IMG/VR virus record: IMGVR_UViG_3300028654_000012
Location: 52,674-116,673 of that record
Strand: one strand, 5' to 3'
DNA from: a virus
Length of the DNA stretch: 64,000 nucleotides
A program made the translations under genes and the position numbers. Below, in pieces: positions 1 to 8,297 of the stretch; within the stretch, counting starts at the first letter, position 1, and every line of letters starts with the position of its first letter. The notes below the pieces were generated by a model that worked only from the letters and a program-made list of their open reading frames with translations, was not told where the DNA came from and did not search any database.

Positions 1-115
1 TAGCGTTCGCCGGTCTAAGCTCAAAAAGCTTCCGACCTCCCCGACTGCCTAAGATCACCTAAGAAGTCGCGTCGCCCTCCGCGCGAGTAAGAAATACGGA
101 GGGCACCTATTTTAT
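1..115. other. Left-edge non-coding or gene-end stretch
   Basis: This stretch looks richer in G+C than the genes that follow. Two + strand frames are open from the edge and stop within the first 62 bases, so the end of an upstream gene is possible but the frame cannot be chosen. The rest holds one clear hairpin (annotated separately) just before the first gene. Confidence 0.3.
74..104 (+). promoter_or_regulatory. Hairpin carrying the GGAGGG of the first gene
   Basis: GCCCTCCG (74-81) pairs perfectly with CGGAGGGC (97-104) around a 15-base loop. The 3' arm contains GGAGGG, the only Shine-Dalgarno-like run ahead of the ATG at 116, about 12 bases upstream of it. Folding would hide the ribosome site. 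There is no T-run directly after the stem, so a terminator is less likely than a translational control element. The role is inferred. Confidence 0.45.
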
Positions 116-523
116 ATGTTAAAAATTAAGCGTGATAAGTCTTTAGATCAGACAACACCCACCGAATTCGTCAAGTACTTCGTAGGAAAATACCGCCAAG
201 AACTCAAAGCAGATTACCCTGTGAACTACGCACGAGACTGTGTTATTATGTCTCAGGTTTTAGATAAGTTTTATAAAGAGGGTAAGGCGCGTAAAGATGT
301 ATTTCCCTTCATTGACGAAATGTTTGCATCCTATAACGATCGCCCGAGAACGCTACCAATTGATATTAGATTTCTATTAGCTGCAGCTCCTTCTTATTTT
401 AAAAATGGTGGAGATCTTGCCTCTAAAAAGGTAAAGAATAGTAAGATCGAAATAACTCCCGAGCTTAAGGACTGGCTTGTGAAAGAAAAAGAGAAGTGGT
501 TAAAAAAATCTAATGCTAAGTGA
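116..523 (+). CDS. Hypothetical protein, first gene of replication block
   Basis: A 135-residue soluble protein with many Lys and Glu residues and a basic C-terminus. No family is recognised. Its stop overlaps the start of the helicase-loader-like gene by 11 bases, so the two are probably translated together, and the neighbours suggest a replication role. The start is the ATG just after a hairpin that holds the likely ribosome site. Confidence 0.7.
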   Translation: MLKIKRDKSLDQTTPTEFVKYFVGKYRQELKADYPVNYARDCVIMSQVLDKFYKEGKARKDVFPFIDEMFASYNDRPRTLPIDIRFLLAAAPSYFKNGGDLASKKVKNSKIEITPELKDWLVKEKEKWLKKSNAK

Positions 524-1205
524 ACGCGATAAAAAGAAGCTGGCGCTTCTTAAAGAACAACTAATTTCAGTCTGTCCTAAGTGTAATGGGACAGCTATAG
601 GTTGTTCATGCCTAGACGCTTTTCGGGTAGAGTTCAGAAAGGTTAAATCTAATTTACCTGCCAAGTACAGATCAGCAAAGGTAGAAGATATTACACACCC
701 TCAAATTCTAAAAGCTAGACAAGCTTTACAGGACTACGTAAATAAAGTAACGGAACATCGAGCATCAGGCATGGGATTAGTATTATATGGGTCTACAGGA
801 CTAGGAAAGACCTATCTGGCTAGTGCAGTTTTAAACGAAGCATTTAAGTTCGGGTACACAGGATATTTTACTACTTTAGACAGGTGTGTTAACGAGTACG
901 CGAGTGGATGGAAAGATATAGATTTAAAAATGGAATTCACATCATCAGTTCTAGAAAAAGACTTTCTAGTACTAGATGAGGTAGGTAATGAATCTAGAAC
1001 CAATGTAGCCCTAGTAAGAGGGTGTCTTAATGATATTCTAAGACATAGATCAAATAGTTTACTACCTACGATTATAACGTCTAATTTAGCTTTTGAAAAG
1101 TTCGCAACTGCATACGGCGAGGAAGTATACTCACTACTGCACGAGTCAAGCATTCCTGTCCCTTTCGAAGGAATAGATTTTAGGAAGGGGATGACCCAAG
1201 TATGA
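513..1205 (+). CDS. DnaC/IstB-like helicase-loader ATPase
   Basis: A 230-residue AAA+ ATPase of the DnaC/IstB type. The N-terminus has a compact cysteine cluster (C21, C24, C31, C33), probably a zinc site as in several DnaC-like loaders. Walker A is GSTGLGKT (about 93-100) and Walker B is FLVLDE (about 150-155); an ITSN segment fits sensor 1. Loaders of this family place a replicative helicase on DNA, and a DnaB-like helicase lies two genes downstream. The gene overlaps both neighbours (11 bases before, ATGA after). The family call is firm; the loader role is inferred from context. Confidence 0.8.
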   Translation: MLSERDKKKLALLKEQLISVCPKCNGTAIGCSCLDAFRVEFRKVKSNLPAKYRSAKVEDITHPQILKARQALQDYVNKVTEHRASGMGLVLYGSTGLGKTYLASAVLNEAFKFGYTGYFTTLDRCVNEYASGWKDIDLKMEFTSSVLEKDFLVLDEVGNESRTNVALVRGCLNDILRHRSNSLLPTIITSNLAFEKFATAYGEEVYSLLHESSIPVPFEGIDFRKGMTQV

Positions 1206-2134
1206 GCGCGAAATCTAGGCCGGGAAACGCAATAGCCGAAAGAACTAGAAGATTTGATTTTGGGGAGGAAGAACCTACCTCCAGAGAATACTGTCAGTAT
1301 AGTATTCTGGAGAACGGCCAATATACGTTAGGGCTATCTACAGTGCCTAAGCTTCCCTCAGGTGCTTATAATATAGAGTGGACACCTCAAAATGGTATCG
1401 TCTTTAAAAAGAGAGTAATCAAGGGAGACGAATTCCTTAACCTGGAAGAATCTCTGTCAGGTAATTTATTTAAGGAGATCACCCAATTCTGGCAGAAGGG
1501 GCCTATCTTTAAGAAGTATGGATTACTCCATCGCAGAGGCTACCTTCTTTATGGTCCTCAAGGATCGGGAAAATCTAGTATCATCTCTCAGACAGTACAT
1601 GAGCTAGCCACTAGAGAAAATGGGGTCTCTTTTATCTGTGATCAGGTAGGTGTAATGGCCGACGCTCTTTCTTCTTTTAGAAAGGTAGAACCTGATAGAC
1701 CTGCCATCTGCGTCTTCGAAGACATTGATGACATCATTGAGCACCAAAATGAGGCGGTTCTATTATCAATGCTAGACGGAGAAACTCAGATAGATAAGGT
1801 GATTAACATCGCTACTACTAATTATCCCGAGAAGCTCGAAGATAGAATTATTGCTCGGCCGCGTAGATTTGATAGGGTGATTAAAGTAGATATGCCTAAT
1901 TCCAACCTGAGACGTGCATACTTTAAAGAGAAGTTAAACTTAGGTGTTGAAGATCTAAATAAGTGGACGTCTGACACAGAAGGTTTGTCTTTCGCGTGCT
2001 TAACTGAATTAGTGATTAGCGTAAAATGCCTTGACCATGATTACGATGAAACTTTAAAGACGCTGAGAGGCATCTTAAAGTCCAAAGTATCCAGCAAGGA
2101 CGATGTAAGTAAACCAGGATTTGCACTCAGCTAA
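1202..2134 (+). CDS. AAA+ ATPase, BCS1/FtsH-type core
   Basis: A 310-residue ATPase. After an unassigned 110-residue N-terminal domain come Walker A GPQGSGKS (about 117-124), Walker B CVFEDIDD (about 170-177) and RPRRFDR (about 219-225), which carries the arginines typical of classic AAA proteins such as BCS1, FtsH and p97. It lies between the DnaC-like loader and the DnaB-like helicase with ATGA and TAATG overlaps, so a replisome role such as clamp or helicase remodelling is plausible. T4 gp44-type clamp loading is an alternative, but the core looks more like classic AAA. Confidence 0.75.
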   Translation: MSAKSRPGNAIAERTRRFDFGEEEPTSREYCQYSILENGQYTLGLSTVPKLPSGAYNIEWTPQNGIVFKKRVIKGDEFLNLEESLSGNLFKEITQFWQKGPIFKKYGLLHRRGYLLYGPQGSGKSSIISQTVHELATRENGVSFICDQVGVMADALSSFRKVEPDRPAICVFEDIDDIIEHQNEAVLLSMLDGETQIDKVINIATTNYPEKLEDRIIARPRRFDRVIKVDMPNSNLRRAYFKEKLNLGVEDLNKWTSDTEGLSFACLTELVISVKCLDHDYDETLKTLRGILKSKVSSKDDVSKPGFALS

Positions 2135-3486
2135 TGAATATTACTTTAGAAAAAACATTCCTTAAGAAATCCCTTTCGTCACTGACAGGGTTTCAGGAAC
2201 TGCCTCAGCTTCAGTTTACGGATGAACTTCTTCAGGACCAGACGTGTCGCAAGTTATATGAAGTAGCCAACTGGTATTATACTAAATACCAGAACCTAGT
2301 CTCTGCCGATACTCTTAAACTTCTACTAGATAAGTCTACAAAGATCGACGGACCTTCTAAGGAAAGAGTCTTCTTACTATATACTGAACTTCAAAATACA
2401 TCTGATCCTGCGGATCAGAATATTAAGTTTGTAGTTGATCAGTTAAAGGATGAGAGGCGTAAAGATTTACTGAAAGAAACGCTACTAGTATCTGCTAATA
2501 ACTTTGAATCAGGTAAAGTAGATCAAGCTTTGTTAGATTTAAAGAAGGGTATTAACAAGATTGAATTAAACATCAAGGAAGACATTAGAGAGGGATATCT
2601 CCATGAATCTTCTGACTCCCGCTGGGATAGATATCAGGATATCAAGAATAACCCTGACAAGTTTAAAGGTATTCCTATTGGATTTCCTTCATTAGATATA
2701 ACTACTAACGGAATCAGACCTGGACAGTTAATGGTTGTTATTGCAGGAGTAAAAGAAGGTAAGTCAACGTTTCTTTTAAACGCCGCATACCACGCCTCAA
2801 TAATGGGCTACAAGGTTTTGTATGTTTCAGTTGAAATGCCTAAGGAGCAGATAGAGAGACGCTATGACGCTAGAGATAGCGGTCTTTCTTATAGCCGGAT
2901 TAGAGATGGTAGATTAACTCCTGCCGAAGAGAAGATATATCAGGAGTGTATTACACGACAGAAGGGTAGACCTGGTAAATTCTATACCCTCGACGCCCAT
3001 GACTGCTCTACGTCGTACCTAAAATCTAAGCTGTTAAGCTTCCCGTATAAGTTTGATCTAGTAGTCGTTGATTACTTAACTTTGATTAAGTCTTCTAAAG
3101 CAGGCCAATCAAGTAGAGAGATGTGGCAAACCGTAGGAGATATCACGTACGAGATACGCGACATTGCGCGAGAACTGAATGTTCCGATCATCACTGCGGC
3201 ACAGGCAAATCGCGATGGAATGAAAGAATCTAAGTACAAGTATGGCGTCGAAAATATCGGGCTATCTCACTTAATCTCCGCCCATGCAGATACTCTAATC
3301 TCACTACGCCTGGTAGATAGAGATGAGCTCGAGATTAACGATGTAGTAGAAATGACTGCCGCTACTATTGCTGTACGCGATGATAAAGCTTGCCGATTCA
3401 CATTGGACGCTTGCTTCGATAAAATGCTGTTAGTTGAAAGACAGTTGCGCTTAACTGGAGATACTACTCCTAGTAGATCTTACTAA
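2134..3486 (+). CDS. dnaB: Replicative DNA helicase, DnaB-like
   Basis: A 450-residue helicase of the DnaB/RecA-fold superfamily 4 type. The N-terminal about 170 residues resemble the helical DnaB N-domain. The C-terminal ATPase has the walker A variant GVKEGKST (about 205-212), EMPKEQ after the second strand (motif H1a region) and Walker B LVVVDY (about 309-314), then AAQANR, close to the usual sensor AQLNR. The canonical GxxxxGKT is altered by Ser instead of Thr only in a tolerated position. It would unwind DNA at the fork. It starts in a TAATG overlap with the AAA gene. Confidence 0.88.
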   Translation: MNITLEKTFLKKSLSSLTGFQELPQLQFTDELLQDQTCRKLYEVANWYYTKYQNLVSADTLKLLLDKSTKIDGPSKERVFLLYTELQNTSDPADQNIKFVVDQLKDERRKDLLKETLLVSANNFESGKVDQALLDLKKGINKIELNIKEDIREGYLHESSDSRWDRYQDIKNNPDKFKGIPIGFPSLDITTNGIRPGQLMVVIAGVKEGKSTFLLNAAYHASIMGYKVLYVSVEMPKEQIERRYDARDSGLSYSRIRDGRLTPAEEKIYQECITRQKGRPGKFYTLDAHDCSTSYLKSKLLSFPYKFDLVVVDYLTLIKSSKAGQSSREMWQTVGDITYEIRDIARELNVPIITAAQANRDGMKESKYKYGVENIGLSHLISAHADTLISLRLVDRDELEINDVVEMTAATIAVRDDKACRFTLDACFDKMLLVERQLRLTGDTTPSRSY

Positions 3487-3489
3487 GTA

Positions 3490-3524
3490 CCCGCAACAAA
3501 CTTCTAAATTGCTCGTATAAGATA
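3490..3524 (+). promoter_or_regulatory. Candidate phage promoter, copy 1
   Basis: CCCGCAACAA, a 12-base spacer, then CTCGTATAAGATA. The same two blocks with exactly the same 12-base spacing occur at 8969-9006 before queE. The TATAAG core lies about 30 bases upstream of the sigma-like gene, which has its own AGGAG. No standard -35 is visible. It is probably read by a phage-modified or phage sigma-directed polymerase; this is inference. Confidence 0.5.
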
Positions 3525-3548
3525 TAAGAAGGATAATTTAGGAGTAAT

Positions 3549-4244
3549 ATGTCAAAAGCAACCGAAGCGCAAAAAGCCCACTTAAATCAAGTTAACGCAG
3601 ATCTGATGCCCATCTTTTTCAAGTATCATGATACTAAAATCAAATTACAAACAGTAACGGATCCAATTATTAAAGACGCTCTTGAGTATGATGCAATTCA
3701 ATATCGTAATCAAGCGGTTGAAAAAGTATTGGCGGAGCTGAGCGATTATCTCGATTCATTAATATATAGTTGGAATAACCATTTTGATTATAGTGAAGCT
3801 AAGTCATATGCGTACGAGAACCTATTAGAAGCGGTACAGAGATATAATCCTCACGTAACGCCTTTTTGCAAGTTCACTTCGTTCTTTTATATGTATAATC
3901 AAAACATTTTTAAGAATCTTTTAATTGGAACTCGGGCAAAGAAGAGGGACGTTTTTAAGACAGATTCACTTGACGCAACATGGGAAAGTTCTAGTGATGA
4001 TATTGACACACCTAAGATATCTGAAACTAATTTAAAAGATACTCCTTCCGAAGATCCTTCCGCTCAGTTAGAGACCAAATTAATAGTCCAAGAACTTTAT
4101 AAGAAAGCTTCTCCTAAGCAAAAGAGAATCTTAAAGAGATTATACTTTGGATATAGCCGTGCTGACATCGCTCGATCCTTAAAGATGTCTCAGACACGAA
4201 TTAATTCTTTAATCAATCAACTACCTGCTCTTCTAGAGAAATAA
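3549..4244 (+). CDS. RNA polymerase sigma-70-like factor
   Basis: A 231-residue protein with a region-2-like helical part at about 60-135 (aromatic-rich FCKFTSFFYMYNQNIFKN segment resembling 2.3-2.4) and a C-terminal region-4-like helix-turn-helix at about 180-228 (KQKRILKRLYFGYSRADIA, then MSQTRINSLI). Region 3 is replaced by an acidic Ser/Thr linker. It would redirect host RNA polymerase to phage promoters. It follows a good AGGAG site and a promoter-like element. An alternative is a sigma-like regulator that lacks full -35 contact. Confidence 0.72.
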   Translation: MSKATEAQKAHLNQVNADLMPIFFKYHDTKIKLQTVTDPIIKDALEYDAIQYRNQAVEKVLAELSDYLDSLIYSWNNHFDYSEAKSYAYENLLEAVQRYNPHVTPFCKFTSFFYMYNQNIFKNLLIGTRAKKRDVFKTDSLDATWESSSDDIDTPKISETNLKDTPSEDPSAQLETKLIVQELYKKASPKQKRILKRLYFGYSRADIARSLKMSQTRINSLINQLPALLEK

Positions 4245-4324
4245 TGCATCTTCTATTTTTAATTACTCTTGAAGTAATAGGGCTCCTTGGCTTATTAGCT
4301 TTAGTTGTCATTCTCACAATGTAA
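4244..4324 (+). CDS. 26-residue hydrophobic micropeptide
   Basis: A 26-residue open frame that begins in a TAATG overlap with the sigma gene stop and ends four bases before the primase zinc-domain start. Almost every residue is hydrophobic (Leu, Ile, Val, Met), which gives one transmembrane helix flanked only by His2 and Glu10. No function is known. Translational coupling on both sides argues for a real gene, but so short an ORF may be chance. Confidence 0.45.
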   Translation: MHLLFLITLEVIGLLGLLALVVILTM

Positions 4325-4328
4325 ATTT

Positions 4329-4811
4329 ATGGACATATTCGACGTTCTAGATAAATATAAAGTAGACTACCAAGCGCAGGGCACGCTATACGTAGCCTAT
4401 TGCCCTTTCCATGATGACGCAGGTAGACCTAACTTCACTATATATCCTACTACGGATAGCTATTTTTGCTACGCATGTAAGAAAGGAGGGGGCCCTGTAG
4501 AATTTGTAATGGCGGCAGAGGGTAAAACTAAAGAAGAAGCTACTCTCATAGTTCATGAAGACTTATCTTTCTTAATTAAGAAGTTAGAAGAAGAGCCTCC
4601 TACGCACCCTGTTAACGATGAGGCTAATCTTCAATTAAGTATCCAAATTAGAGACTTCTTAAAAGATAACCCCAATAAGATATCTAAGGTACTAGGAATT
4701 TGTCGTAGGGTAGATGATACTTTAAATAAAGGACCTCTTACCCGTGAAGAAGCCGCTGATTTAACTCAGAGGGTTACTAAAGTTTTAAGTTCGTTAAATG
4801 ACAAGATGTAA
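4329..4811 (+). CDS. Stand-alone DnaG zinc-binding (CHC2) primase domain
   Basis: A 160-residue protein whose first 60 residues form the CHC2 zinc domain of DnaG: C25 and H28 in YCPFHDD, then C47 and C50 in CYACK, with the usual GGG after it. The rest is helical and charged, with no Toprim or RNA-polymerase core. That core sits in a separate gene at 21301. The zinc domain recognises template and initiation trinucleotides. The ATG at 4329 is preferred to the upstream TTG at 4305, because DnaG proteins begin shortly before the first helix and the TTG would overlap the micropeptide. Confidence 0.8.
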   Translation: MDIFDVLDKYKVDYQAQGTLYVAYCPFHDDAGRPNFTIYPTTDSYFCYACKKGGGPVEFVMAAEGKTKEEATLIVHEDLSFLIKKLEEEPPTHPVNDEANLQLSIQIRDFLKDNPNKISKVLGICRRVDDTLNKGPLTREEAADLTQRVTKVLSSLNDKM

Positions 4812-4843
4812 TATTATAAGGTAGCATATTTAAAGAGGATAAC

Positions 4844-5527
4844 ATGAAAACAATTTTGATTTATAGCGGCGGACTTGACTCAACCACTTTGCTTTACCAG
4901 TTGAAAGCGCAGGGACGTGACGTTAAGGCCCTCTCTATCAACTACGGTCAGCGTCATTCAAAGGAACTAGATTTCGCTAAGAGAAACTGCGATGCGCTGG
5001 GAGTGGAGCACCGAACGGTAGATCTCTCTTCTCTTAAACCCTTACTGGGGGGAAGTTCTCAGACGGATGCTAGTGTAGCTGTTCCCGAAGGTCATTATGC
5101 CGCGGAGAACATGAAACTCACGGTAGTGCCTAATCGTAACATGCTTATGTTATCCGTAGCAGCTGCCTGGGCGATTGCGGAAAAGGCTGATACTATTGCC
5201 TACGCGGCGCACTCCGGAGATCATGCTATCTACCCTGACTGTCGTGAAGAGTTTGTAGATGCTTTGAACAAGGCGTTAGGATTAGCTGATTGGCATACCG
5301 TTCAGATCGAGAGACCTTTTATCAACATCTCTAAATCTGATATTGTTAAGTTGGGCAACGATCTTAAGGTACCTTTTGCAGATACTTGGAGTTGCTACAA
5401 GGGTGGAGATAAAGCCTGCGGAGTATGTGGTACGTGTTACGAGAGGCGCGAAGCTTTCGTAGAGGCCGGCGTTACGGACCCTACTCCTTATCTAGACTCT
5501 ACTACTAAGTTTCAGGTCCCGGCATAA
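4844..5527 (+). CDS. queC: 7-cyano-7-deazaguanine (preQ0) synthase QueC
   Basis: A 227-residue PP-loop ATPase that turns 7-carboxy-7-deazaguanine and ammonia into preQ0 using ATP. SGGLDS at 8-13 is the PP-loop, NYGQRH is the family motif, and C184, C192, C195 and C198 form the zinc site. Length is normal for QueC. Together with FolE2, QueD and QueE here it completes preQ0 synthesis from GTP, and with the DpdA-like protein points to 7-deazaguanine in phage DNA. A strong AAAGAGG lies before the ATG. There is no fused amidotransferase domain of the Gat-QueC kind. Confidence 0.95.
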   Translation: MKTILIYSGGLDSTTLLYQLKAQGRDVKALSINYGQRHSKELDFAKRNCDALGVEHRTVDLSSLKPLLGGSSQTDASVAVPEGHYAAENMKLTVVPNRNMLMLSVAAAWAIAEKADTIAYAAHSGDHAIYPDCREEFVDALNKALGLADWHTVQIERPFINISKSDIVKLGNDLKVPFADTWSCYKGGDKACGVCGTCYERREAFVEAGVTDPTPYLDSTTKFQVPA

Positions 5528-5528
5528 T

Positions 5529-5708
5529 ATGAGTATTAAGAAATCTAAATACTACCTAGTAAAGCATATGGCTGGCCCCGACATCATTAAGACAAATGAT
5601 AAGAGGAAGATTAAGGCTTGGCTTACTAAATTCTATGAGGATTGTTCAAATCCCCCGGATCTAAATAGGCATATCTCCATACGTGAAATCGAAGTAATAT
5701 CTGTATAA
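5529..5708 (+). CDS. Hypothetical small protein after queC
   Basis: A 59-residue basic protein that begins one base after the queC stop (TAATATG) and ends five bases before the next gene. It has one cysteine and no membrane segment. The tight spacing on both sides supports a real coupled gene. No family is recognised. Confidence 0.6.
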   Translation: MSIKKSKYYLVKHMAGPDIIKTNDKRKIKAWLTKFYEDCSNPPDLNRHISIREIEVISV

Positions 5709-5713
5709 ATATC

Positions 5714-5959
5714 ATGAAAGAAAAACTAACTAAGCGGTACTCAAGAAAGCTATCCTATAAATACGCCTCAGAAGAGTTCTCTACGGAACTAACCCGAGAA
5801 GTAGATTATAATACTAAAGACGAATTCTTAGCTGCTAGTGAGAAGCTCGCCGCTCAAGTTAAGGCTCTGACAGCCCGAGATCTAGAGAAGCATTCTGAAC
5901 TTTTGAAAGAAGCTGTCGAAAACGGCGACGCTGTTAAAACACAGGAAACTACAGTTTAA
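5714..5959 (+). CDS. Hypothetical 81-residue charged protein
   Basis: The N-terminus is strongly basic and the rest is an Ala/Glu/Lys helix, probably coiled coil at about 38-70. It lies between queC and the SSB/RecA cluster and is followed three bases later by another helical protein. No family is recognised. Confidence 0.65.
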   Translation: MKEKLTKRYSRKLSYKYASEEFSTELTREVDYNTKDEFLAASEKLAAQVKALTARDLEKHSELLKEAVENGDAVKTQETTV

Positions 5960-5962
5960 TTT

Positions 5963-6505
5963 ATGATGACCGTTGAACAGAGACGAGAACTTTTACAGGA
6001 GATTAACTCCATACGTCTATCTCTCGATAGTGATCCTGCTACTACAGGTCTTAGTCTCGTTAATGGCAAGATTGCTGAGATTCATGCCCATAAAGAGAGA
6101 GTAGGGCATATCTTATCTCAGGCCATTGAAAACGAGAGGGAAGCTAACAGACTACTCAATGAAGCTAAACTTGAGCACGAGATTAAGCTAAATAAGATTC
6201 TCGCTACTGATGAGACTGTAAGAACTCAGAAATCTCAGGATATGCGTATAGTGGCGGGTAATGCCTTAATTCCAGCTGAATACCTTCGCGTAAGACAGCT
6301 AGAAATAGAAGCGGCTGATGCCGACGCTTTCCATAAGATAGTTCAAGCCAAGTACAATCATCTAGAAGGAACTAACTCTAGCGTTTCTAGACAGATCACT
6401 GTAATTCAGTTACAGTTAGAGATTGGTGAAATTGAACGCAGATTTCCCGGTCAATGGCAGGCAGCTCCTGGACAAGGTCGTACAATAACAGTCAAAGGAA
6501 GCTAA
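5963..6505 (+). CDS. Hypothetical coiled-coil protein
   Basis: A 180-residue, almost wholly alpha-helical protein with heptad-like Leu/Ile spacing and many Glu/Lys/Arg residues, consistent with a long coiled coil. The C-terminal 15 residues are Gly/Gln/Arg-rich and probably disordered. There are two tandem ATGs at 5963 and 5966. The stop is joined to the next ATG as TAATG. The location upstream of the SSB-like and recA genes hints at recombination or replication; no direct motif shows it. Confidence 0.65.
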   Translation: MMTVEQRRELLQEINSIRLSLDSDPATTGLSLVNGKIAEIHAHKERVGHILSQAIENEREANRLLNEAKLEHEIKLNKILATDETVRTQKSQDMRIVAGNALIPAEYLRVRQLEIEAADADAFHKIVQAKYNHLEGTNSSVSRQITVIQLQLEIGEIERRFPGQWQAAPGQGRTITVKGS

Positions 6506-6681
6506 TGGCCCGAATTGGTCTTAAGGCTCTAGGCGTTAATCTAGACCCTATTAAACATCTTACGATAGAAGAAGTATTCGGTTCAGGAATTGTTGCAGTA
6601 ACAGAATGTAATAAGAAGTGGTGGAAGATAATTAGAGATAAGGATCTTAAAATTAAATTGGACGTTAAGGGAGTAAAGTAA
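6505..6681 (+). CDS. Hypothetical 58-residue basic protein
   Basis: The start at 6505 (TAATG overlap with the previous stop) is preferred to an upstream ATG at 6454 that would add a tail read from inside the preceding gene. The protein is basic with a tryptophan pair (KKWWKI) near the middle. It ends one base before the SSB-like gene. No family is recognised. Confidence 0.6.
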   Translation: MARIGLKALGVNLDPIKHLTIEEVFGSGIVAVTECNKKWWKIIRDKDLKIKLDVKGVK

Positions 6682-6682
6682 C

Positions 6683-7168
6683 ATGGGTTTTAAAATTAAG
6701 AAAGAAAAGGACATCGAAGAGGGAGATTATCTCGCTCGTTTGTCAGATGCACAGCCTCACACAGGAGCCTTCGGCCCTTGTATTAAGTTTCAGTTTGAGG
6801 TCGTGGAAGGTGAATTTGCTGGACAGGAAGTCTCAATGATTCGTCCTGCACGTCTTGCAATGGGTAATAAGCTTGACAGAACGCTTCAGGAGATGGGTTT
6901 AGATACATCACAAATCACTGACGAAGTGGATGTAGATGTACTGAAGGGTAAGGTGTTCAAGGTTCGCATCGAGAACAAGACTAGTACAAAGGGTAAGGTG
7001 TTTGCTAACGTAATCACTGCGCGCCCGGTCTCCGGTGGATACTCTGCTCCCGTAGCTGCCACTCCTTCAACTCCTGCAGCTCCTCAGCCTCAGGTTCTAC
7101 GGTCAGCGCCGCCAGCTAGACCTCAGGTAAATGCTTCTCAGCCTCCAATCGAAGACGTACCTTTCTAA
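6683..7168 (+). CDS. Single-stranded DNA-binding-like protein
   Basis: A 161-residue protein. The N-terminal about 110 residues look like a beta-rich OB-type domain of the DUF669-like phage group (GDYLARLSD, FQFEVVEGEFAGQEV). A Pro/Ala/Gln-rich linker follows, and the C-terminal tip is IEDVPF. An acidic tip ending in Pro-Phe after a disordered linker is the hallmark of bacterial SSB, where it docks partner proteins. It lies just ahead of recA. The SSB role is inferred from this architecture and position; there is no close match to EcoSSB. Confidence 0.65.
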   Translation: MGFKIKKEKDIEEGDYLARLSDAQPHTGAFGPCIKFQFEVVEGEFAGQEVSMIRPARLAMGNKLDRTLQEMGLDTSQITDEVDVDVLKGKVFKVRIENKTSTKGKVFANVITARPVSGGYSAPVAATPSTPAAPQPQVLRSAPPARPQVNASQPPIEDVPF

Positions 7169-7180
7169 TAGGAGATCAAG

Positions 7181-7291
7181 ATGAGTGAAATGGAACAAGC
7201 TAACGTAGAGCATTTGAGAGCTCAGACAAGACTTATCAATGCTCAAGCCGCAAGTCTCGAAGCAGAACTACGTAATAAATATACGAAGTAA
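7181..7291 (+). CDS. 36-residue helical microprotein
   Basis: A 36-codon ORF with a strong AGGAG seven bases upstream, lying between the SSB-like gene and recA. The product is a single amphipathic helix rich in Ala, Glu, Gln and Leu. Its spacing and ribosome site fit the operon. Function unknown. Confidence 0.55.
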   Translation: MSEMEQANVEHLRAQTRLINAQAASLEAELRNKYTK

Positions 7292-7304
7292 ATAAGGGGA
7301 AATC

Positions 7305-8297
7305 ATGGACACTAAGTCGCTAAAAAGCACTTTAGATCAGATTGAAAAGGATTTGGGCCTAAAGGTACAGAAGCTGTCGGATGCTCCACCTTTAGATATC
7401 GAAACTATTAGATCGGGATCTTTCCTGCTGGACGATGCCTTAGGTGTTCCAGGATATCCTCGTGGTAGAATTATCGAAGTCTTTGGTGCTCCTTCAGGCG
7501 GAAAGACCTCCCTTGCTTTGGCCGCAGTCGCGGAAGCTCAGCGGGGTGGAGGCGTTGCTGCATTTATTGATGTAGAACATGCATTCAGTAAGCAGTACGC
7601 ACGTGATCTGGGAGTGGATGTAGATAATCTATACTTTGTACAACCTGATTACGGCGAGCAAGCTCTAGAGACTCTTGAACGACTCATTGCCTCGAATGCC
7701 TTTGATATCATCGTCTTAGACAGTACTGCAGCTCTAGTGCCTAAGGCGGAGTTGGATGAGGATATGGAAAAACAGTCAATGGGGCTCCAAGCGCGACTCT
7801 TGAGCAAAGCTTGCCGCAAGATTACTCCTATCATTGGTAAGACGAAGACGGTAGTAATCTTTATTAACCAGATTCGTCAGAGCATGTCTATGTACGGATC
7901 CCCTACTACAACTCCTGGAGGAGAAGCTCTCAAGTTCTACAGCTCCGTCCGTCTGAGTGTTAGAAAGGTATCGGGCTCGGAATTGAAAGAAGGGTCTAAT
8001 ATCTTAGGTCATAAGATGGCTATCAACGTAGTCAAGAATAAAGTAGCCCCTCCTATGAAGACGGCTGAACTTACCTTCCTATATGGTAAGGGCATTGATA
8101 GAGTTACCGATCTAATCGAGTACGCTCTAGATAAGGGGTTCTTAGAACATAAAGGGCATACCTATATCTTCGAAGATCAGAAGTGGGTAGGTAGAGAGAA
8201 TGCTGCCGAAGGCATTCGTAATAATCCTGAGATCTATAAAGCTATCGCTCAGAAGGTAATGGATACTCAGGGGACAAAAGCTACAGCGAGTAACTAA
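7305..8297 (+). CDS. recA: RecA/UvsX-type recombinase
   Basis: A 330-residue strand-exchange ATPase. Walker A is GAPSGGKT (61-68), where bacterial RecA has GPESSGKT. Walker B is IIVLDS (about 141-146), and FINQIR followed by the TTTPGGEALKFY stretch matches RecA loop 2 and its flank. The N-terminal polymerisation helix (LDQIEK) is present. The protein would load on ssDNA for repair and recombination-dependent replication, with the SSB-like protein upstream and the SbcCD-like genes downstream. AGGGG precedes the ATG. The C-terminal acidic tail of cellular RecA is missing. Confidence 0.92.
   Translation: MDTKSLKSTLDQIEKDLGLKVQKLSDAPPLDIETIRSGSFLLDDALGVPGYPRGRIIEVFGAPSGGKTSLALAAVAEAQRGGGVAAFIDVEHAFSKQYARDLGVDVDNLYFVQPDYGEQALETLERLIASNAFDIIVLDSTAALVPKAELDEDMEKQSMGLQARLLSKACRKITPIIGKTKTVVIFINQIRQSMSMYGSPTTTPGGEALKFYSSVRLSVRKVSGSELKEGSNILGHKMAINVVKNKVAPPMKTAELTFLYGKGIDRVTDLIEYALDKGFLEHKGHTYIFEDQKWVGRENAAEGIRNNPEIYKAIAQKVMDTQGTKATASN

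Noticed and set aside
812-1321. 169-codon minus-strand frame across the DnaC-like gene
   Set aside because: It is antisense to the intact Walker A/B coding frame and has Ser-rich composition with no ribosome site.
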